From Rosellinia necatrix (taxonomy: Eukaryota; Ascomycota; Sordariomycetes; Xylariales; Xylariaceae): a stretch of DNA of 64,000 nucleotides. The position numbers and the translations under genes were made by a program. The stretch covers positions 3,038,001 to 3,102,000 of the forward strand of contig JAGYVD010000006.1 of the NCBI GenBank assembly GCA_021209875.1. Reading direction: 5' to 3'. This document shows, piece by piece, positions 58,860-64,000 of this stretch (positions are counted from its first letter, which is position 1; every line of letters begins with the position of its first letter). Under the pieces are notes generated by a model. The model was not told the DNA's origin, searched no databases, and saw nothing but the letters and a program-made list of their open reading frames with translations.

Positions 58860-61800
58860 GTCTGAGCACCGAGCTGGGGCCCCGGAGTATCAGGGCTTCG
58901 GACTGCTGCGTTTCGCTGTCGCGGTTGGCTATTTTGCAGGTAGCTATCGCAATCTGGGTCGTGTTGAGGCTGTGTCGAGGCCGTGTCGAGAGGCCGTGTC
59001 GAGAGGCCGTGTTGAAGTCGCGTTGAAGTCGCGTTGAAGCCGCGCTGGCGCCTGGGGCTCCGTCTTTGTTCGGGAGAGGGCGAGAACAGTCGGGATTCGA
59101 GACTCTGATCAACAACTCGGGTATGACATGGTGTGGACGTGGAGCATGGAGTCCTTCGATAGAGTAGGACAGGACCGACGGTGGACGGAAGAGTGGAACA
59201 TAGAGGGGCGGGAAGAATACCCAGCTTTGCTGCCGTAAAACTCGAGAGGTCCAATTCTTGTATCAGTCATCTCGTTCTGTGAGTTTCTATGATGACACTG
59301 CCTGCCATCGGGCCAATTTAGGCCAATTTTGGGGAAGGACCACCATTAGATGGTAGGTACCCCACGGTCTCCACGGTCTTGACAAATCGGGATTAGTAGA
59401 TTTGCCTATTTTGCTTAGACAGGCCTAGCTTAATGTACTGACAGCCTTACTTAAGGTTACTGTAGGTAAGGTTAAGCTATAGGTAACTATATGTAGTAGT
59501 TATGCAGGGGGGGGGGGGGGGAATACTTGACAAGCGTATATGTAACTGCCTACAGTACTTAGACGGAGTTAATTAGGTACCTATATTATGTATTATAGTT
59601 TGCGATTGCTTCTATTGGCAATACAACCTTGCAATTACTCTGCGGCCTATTTTGAGCTCTGCGATGTAACTCTTTTGATATTAATATGCGAAAGGTCACA
59701 ACGACAAAACCGTGAAGCATGATACATGTTGATGACATGAAAGTAGATTTTAAAAAAAGATCTAGGTACGGGTGAGGCTGGGCTTAGGCCAAGGTAAGCA
59801 GCTTGATAGCCGTTTCCGGGGTGTTGATCGTCTGGACATTCTAGTAAACAATAATAAACCAACTATCCGCTGGGTCAAAAACGTCTCAGAATTTTCTATT
59901 TTCTATTTTTTTTTTTTTTTTTAATTAGAAAAAGAGAATTTCCACAGACCAACCTATTAAGGTTCAACTCAATAATAGTATAAGTGACATTGGAAGACTT
60001 TCATATGACGCGAAGCAGACTCAACTAGATAACATGTGGGAGTAAGCAGGGATATTAGTTATCAAAGGTAGATCACCTATGCGCCACAAACAAGCCACGG
60101 CTTAGAAGAATCTTTGAACATTGCCGGAGTACGTCCCGTGGATTCAAATCAGCTGTAGTAATGGGGGTTGGTGACTATATCTAGCGGGAGATGCGGAGGG
60201 CTCAGCTGCTTGACCAAGTAGAGTACGGCCACGTATTCGTGGAAAGTGAGATATTTTTGTGTCTTGCTTCTCCTTTGCGGATGAAATGGTCTTGGCAAGT
60301 TGGCCAAGCTAGCCAAGGTACCGCCGAGCCATAACTAATACTGCTGTATGGTCGGTTGAGGTGATATAACTATCTACGCTGTAGTATGGTTGGTACAACC
60401 TGCGGGAGCCTAACTCATGCCTGACACTGTAGCGTAATGAGGTCCACATTGAGAGATTGATAACTGACCAAATTGCCAAACATACAAACGAGGAGGCGAT
60501 GGTTGGGTCTCCAATGCCAAGATATGTGATAAGGACGAGGCACTCCGAACAGGCTCGAGTTAGTTGTGCGTGATTGCTTGGCAAAGGCGGCTGTAATTAA
60601 CTTACTGGAATGATAATAGCTAGTTAGTTAGTGTAAGACTTGTCACCTATCTAGTGTAGGTACTTTTGAGGGAACATGAGCCGTAGCATTGAATGATGTG
60701 GATGATAAAACGCGTATTAGCGTCTTAGCAACATCATAAGTTGTACCGAAGTTTTCAGATCTCTCTAGCAATACTATAGTAATACTGTGGCAATTATGTC
60801 AATAATTAATAATTAATTATAGTGTAAGTCATGGAGATTAGTTATAGTTGCCACAACAGCTAGTTGATGATGTTGCTGACCAAGACAAGTTATCTACGTA
60901 CCACTTGGGTTGGCTACTGTCGATTCAGCTAACTGGGTCGTTCTTAGCGTACTACCGTACACCAGGTGCTTGTCCTGTTGAAACCCAAAACCTGAGGGCG
61001 GGGTCTGGCGGTTCAAGTAGGTCAAGGCATCAGACAATCATCCAATTACCTAATTTGTTCATCCAATCCAACCTCCCCGTCGGATCTACCTGCCAAGCCT
61101 GTCTAATCACTCAACCCTGCGACAAAAGCTATTACATAGTCACATTGGTTGCATTTAAATGCCTCCTCCGCACCAGAAATGCCGCCGCCAGACCATAGTT
61201 TCCTCTCAGATCCTAGGATTGGCACCAGACTAGCCGGTAGTTTATAAGCAGTGGAGTGGTGTCCTACAGACAGGCCCTGATGATCGTCGAAGCTCCTCCA
61301 GCATGTACAAGTAATAATACCATACCCATCTAAGCTGCCTGACTGAGACCATGGCACCTATCTACCTAACGTAGGTATTCTTATCTGCCCCATGGTTAAG
61401 TATATACTCCCTGGTGCCTTGCCCATGCCATACACCCTGGCTTACCATCGCTATAGTTACCGCTCGTAGTAGTTACCCATACCGTCTCCATCTCCCCCGC
61501 GTACCGCGTAACAGCATAGGTATCATATCGAACCCACAGCATACCCTTCTTGTCGCTCGTTGATTCCCATCTGCCTTAGCGCGGGAAGCAGTAGGGGGGT
61601 CCCGTGCATGTTCTCACCATCATTGGTGTCGGTCCCCTGTCGTAACTTTGCATCTCAGCATCGTGGGCCTTAGCCCAACCCAACAAACCAGCACATCAGC
61701 ACATTTGGCGTGTTTTCTGAAGTCAGGCTGGGCTGCTCGTTGCTGTTCTGCCCTCTTCAACCGTGTGGCCACCACTGTCCACTGTCGTCGTCCTCGCCGT

Positions 61801-61879
61801 CGTCCTCGCCGTCGTCGCCGTCTTACATTGTCGGGTACTTTCCTCTCCATTTCCAAAGCAGGCCAGGGTTTTGCATGTG
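58860..61879. other. 3 kb gene-free stretch, divergent promoters
   Basis: Between the UFD1-zinc finger gene (-) and the F-box gene (+). Short tandem CGTGTCGAGAGGC/GTTGAAGTCGC units near 58970-59040, a G run at 59506-59520, a T tract near 59907. GTCGTCCTCGCC repeats at 61788-61823 lie in the F-box leader. No gene supported. Confidence 0.45.
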
Positions 61880-64000
61880 ATGGCATCCGGAGACCTCCAC
61901 CATCACCAGCACACGCGCGACTATTTCGAAACCTCCGCTCTCACGCCGAGTCTCCTCGACCTGCTAGCTAATACACTAGTCCTCTACCAAACCGTCCCGT
62001 ACCTCCCCATCTCTGCCATCCTCAACCTCGCGGCGACCTCGCGATCGTTCCGCCACCTGCTCCACGGCACCCCGGGCGTATTCCGACACCTCGACCTGAC
62101 GCAGGTGACGACCGCGCAGTTCGACATCGACGGCGTAGACCATGGCGGGGAAATCTGGCGCAATGTCCAGGTCGACGAGAACCTCACCGAGGACGACTTC
62201 TACTCGGGGCCCCTAAGGGGCATCTTCTCCGGCCTCCGGAGGCGCAACATACTACAACACGTCGGCACCCTGGTCCTGGACGGGCTCTCCGTGACGTTTG
62301 AGTTCCTCAACGACATCCTGATCGACCCGTCCTCGAGCGTCCGGATACTCTCGATCCGCGAAGTCAAGAACCTCAACGAGCGGAAGCTCATGCAGGCCCT
62401 GCGCTACGCCTGCCGGCCGACCCGGCAGGAGAACATGCCGCAGCTGAAGGCGATATACTACTTCGGCAAGCGGGACGAGGCCCCCCCGGCCGCCCCCGCA
62501 AACGGCCCCGGCCCGGCCGTCCCGCGCGGGCGTCGGCGTCGGCGCGGGCTGGAACCACAGGTCGCAGCACGCGCTGCGGGCGTCGATCAGGGGCGAGGGC
62601 GGGGGGCGGAGGCGAGGGCGAGGGCGAGGGCGAGGACTGGTACAGCCGCAAGGGGCGGATGATCGGCAAGCCGGTCGCGGACGGGTGGGCCGAGACGCTC
62701 CTAGACTGCCGCGGGGCGCTGCGCTTCGACGCCGTGCTCTGCACCGGCCCGCGCCACCGGAACTCGCCCGCGTTCGGGCGGACGCCCATCACGCCGGTCG
62801 CCGCCGTGGGCGCCGGCAACGGCCCCACGACGCCCTGGGGCGTCGCGACGTTCGCCGTCGGCGGGTGCGCCTCGTGCGGCTCGGCCCCCGAGGGCTTCAC
62901 GACGTACGACGGCTCGCCGCGCGAGGAGCTCCCGCTGCTGTCGCCGGTCCCGCTGCACTCGTCCAGCGTCAAGTCGGCCACGCGCCCGGCCCTGATGATC
63001 CAGTCGTCGTCGTCGTCGTTGAAGGGCGATGCGCGACATCATCAACATCAACAACAACAACAACAACAACAACAGCAGCAGCAACGCTACGAATTCGTAC
63101 CCCGCTGCCTCGAATGCATACGCGAGCGGTACTGCTTCAGCTGCAACCAGTGGTGGTGCGAGGCCTGCTATCAGGTCCCGAGCCGGGAGGAGCTGGCGGC
63201 TCCGCACGTGCACATCGTCGACGAGGCGAACGGCCTGGCCGACCACGAGATCGCTGCGCTTGGGCAGTCGAAATTCAAGGTATGGATGGAACACTGTCTC
63301 GATTGCAACTCCAAATCGGCTTCGAGGGCTCGTGGTTGAAACCCCCTCCGTCCCTCACCCCCCAACTCCCTTAAAGAAGAAGAAAGACCGGACCGAGCTC
63401 AGATGCGAACCACGAGGCCCGAAGACACCATGATATATTTATTTATCTTTTTTCTCTTTCCCTATGAACCACTTCCTGTAGAGATCATGAGAAGCAGGGG
63501 CGCTTTTTCCCTCTTGTATATTTTACTCGAAAAAAAAAACAAACTGTATGCTAATAAGAGACGCCGGAGATCTAATTTCTCCGACTGTTCCCTAATGAGA
63601 TGAGAATAATGTGCGAGCTGACGCCTTACGAAAACAGACCCCGAAGATCGCCCGTAGCTGCTGGGAGTGCGAGCATAATGTGAGCTCTATGATCCCTTTT
63701 GCCTTCTATTACGTTAACGGCAATCCATGCTAATCTTGCCCCTGTAGTGCCTTGATTGTATAGCCGAGACCCAGAAACGTTGTCAGGGATGCGGCGGCGG
63801 GTATTGCATCATTCACCACGAGGGCTCGACGCTCAAACTGGTATGCCCGCGTCTCCCCCGAGTTCCTGGTCCCGTAAACTAACATACTGGCTCTAGTGCG
63901 ATTGTATGGCCGACTCTCTGGCATCCCCCGGACTGTTCGGTGACGGTGCTAATTTGTTTCTATAGGGTGCTCACAGCGCGGAGGCCGTCGTTGCCCTGAG
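61880..64000 (+). CDS. F-box / Cys-rich zinc-binding protein, partial at window end
   Basis: Likely substrate adaptor of an SCF ubiquitin ligase. Exon 1 61880-63279, then 63638-63679, 63748-63840, 63897-63903 (7 nt) and 63966 onward past the window. N-terminal F-box-like segment: ALTPSLLDLLANTLVL, YLPISAILNLAATSRSFRHLLHGTPGVFRHLDL. Later parts: WNHRSQHALRASI, then DWYSRKGRMIGKP, ADGWAETLLDCRGALRFDAVLC, and a Cys-rich C-terminus (CLECIRERYCFSCNQWWCEAC, SCWECEHN-CLDC, CQGCGGGYCIIHHEGS, CDWCSQ). The familiar WNHRS and DWYSR blocks lie in two different frames, each +1 from the last, so two single-base breaks fall between about 62480 and 62600, by a C7 run (62485-62491) and a G6 run. A (CAA/CAG) run codes poly-Gln. 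Start 61880 was preferred over 61763 because the longer frame adds a Val/Leu-rich tract coded by GTCGTC repeats. Confidence 0.72.
63040..63084. repeat. (CAA/CAG)n poly-Gln run
   Basis: CATCAT(CAA)n(CAG)n triplet tract within the F-box gene coding His and Gln; frame-dependent ORFs in other frames here are artefacts. Confidence 0.85.

Overview
The window looks like nuclear DNA of a filamentous ascomycete (Pezizomycotina, probably Sordariomycetes). Most genes carry one to four short introns (about 50-230 nt) with fungal GT..AG sites and internal CTAAC/TGAC-like branch points. Gene content fits this: cytosolic L13, mitochondrial mL50, a Sip5-type protein, a Bem4/SmgGDS-type armadillo protein, a UFD1-zinc finger protein, a tyrosinase, a GPI-type wall protein and a fungal NLR. 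All gene models were built by hand from splice sites and reading frame; nothing was searched. About 19 protein genes and one intron-containing tRNA are supported. Four gene-free stretches of 3-4.5 kb hold mainly microsatellites and CCTACCTAGGTAG-like palindromic words.

Layout. 0.9-5.2 kb: housekeeping pair, RPL13 (+) and an armadillo-repeat GTPase regulator (-). 5.2-15 kb: accessory-looking island with a patatin/NB-ARC/TPR NLR (-) whose TPR array is 12 near-identical units, a Ser/Thr-rich GPI-type wall protein (+), and a DUF7587-like hypothetical gene (-). A ~160 bp inverted repeat pair brackets it. 15.75 kb: tRNA-Lys(UUU) with a 20 nt intron. 16-27 kb: secreted GDSL hydrolase (-), DAHP synthase of the shikimate pathway (+), a Cys-rich one-TM protein (-), mL50 (+) and an ACOT9-like acyl-CoA thioesterase (-). 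27-31 kb: no gene seen. 31-33 kb: secreted arylsulfotransferase-like protein (+) and a cupin protein (-). 34-38.5 kb: no gene seen, tetranucleotide and minisatellite repeats. 38.5-46 kb: Sip5-like protein (+), secreted beta-lactamase-fold hydrolase with an apparent frameshift (+), Ara2-like aldo-keto reductase (-). 46.5-48.1 kb: intact-frame pogo/Tigger-type transposase whose DDE triad is degraded, a domestication candidate. 49.3-52.6 kb: convergent O-methyltransferase (+) and tyrosinase (-). 52.6-56.5 kb: no gene seen. 56.5-58.9 kb: UFD1-zinc finger protein (-). 61.9 kb to the end: F-box/Cys-rich protein (+), running off the window, with two apparent frame shifts in G/C runs and a 7 nt microexon.

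Most interesting points: the NLR with its nearly homogenised, selectively variable TPR array inside an inverted-repeat bracket, and the transposase-derived gene with lost catalytic residues. Three single-base frame breaks (beta-lactamase-like gene and twice in the F-box gene) lie at or near homopolymer runs, which points to sequencing indels as much as to real decay.
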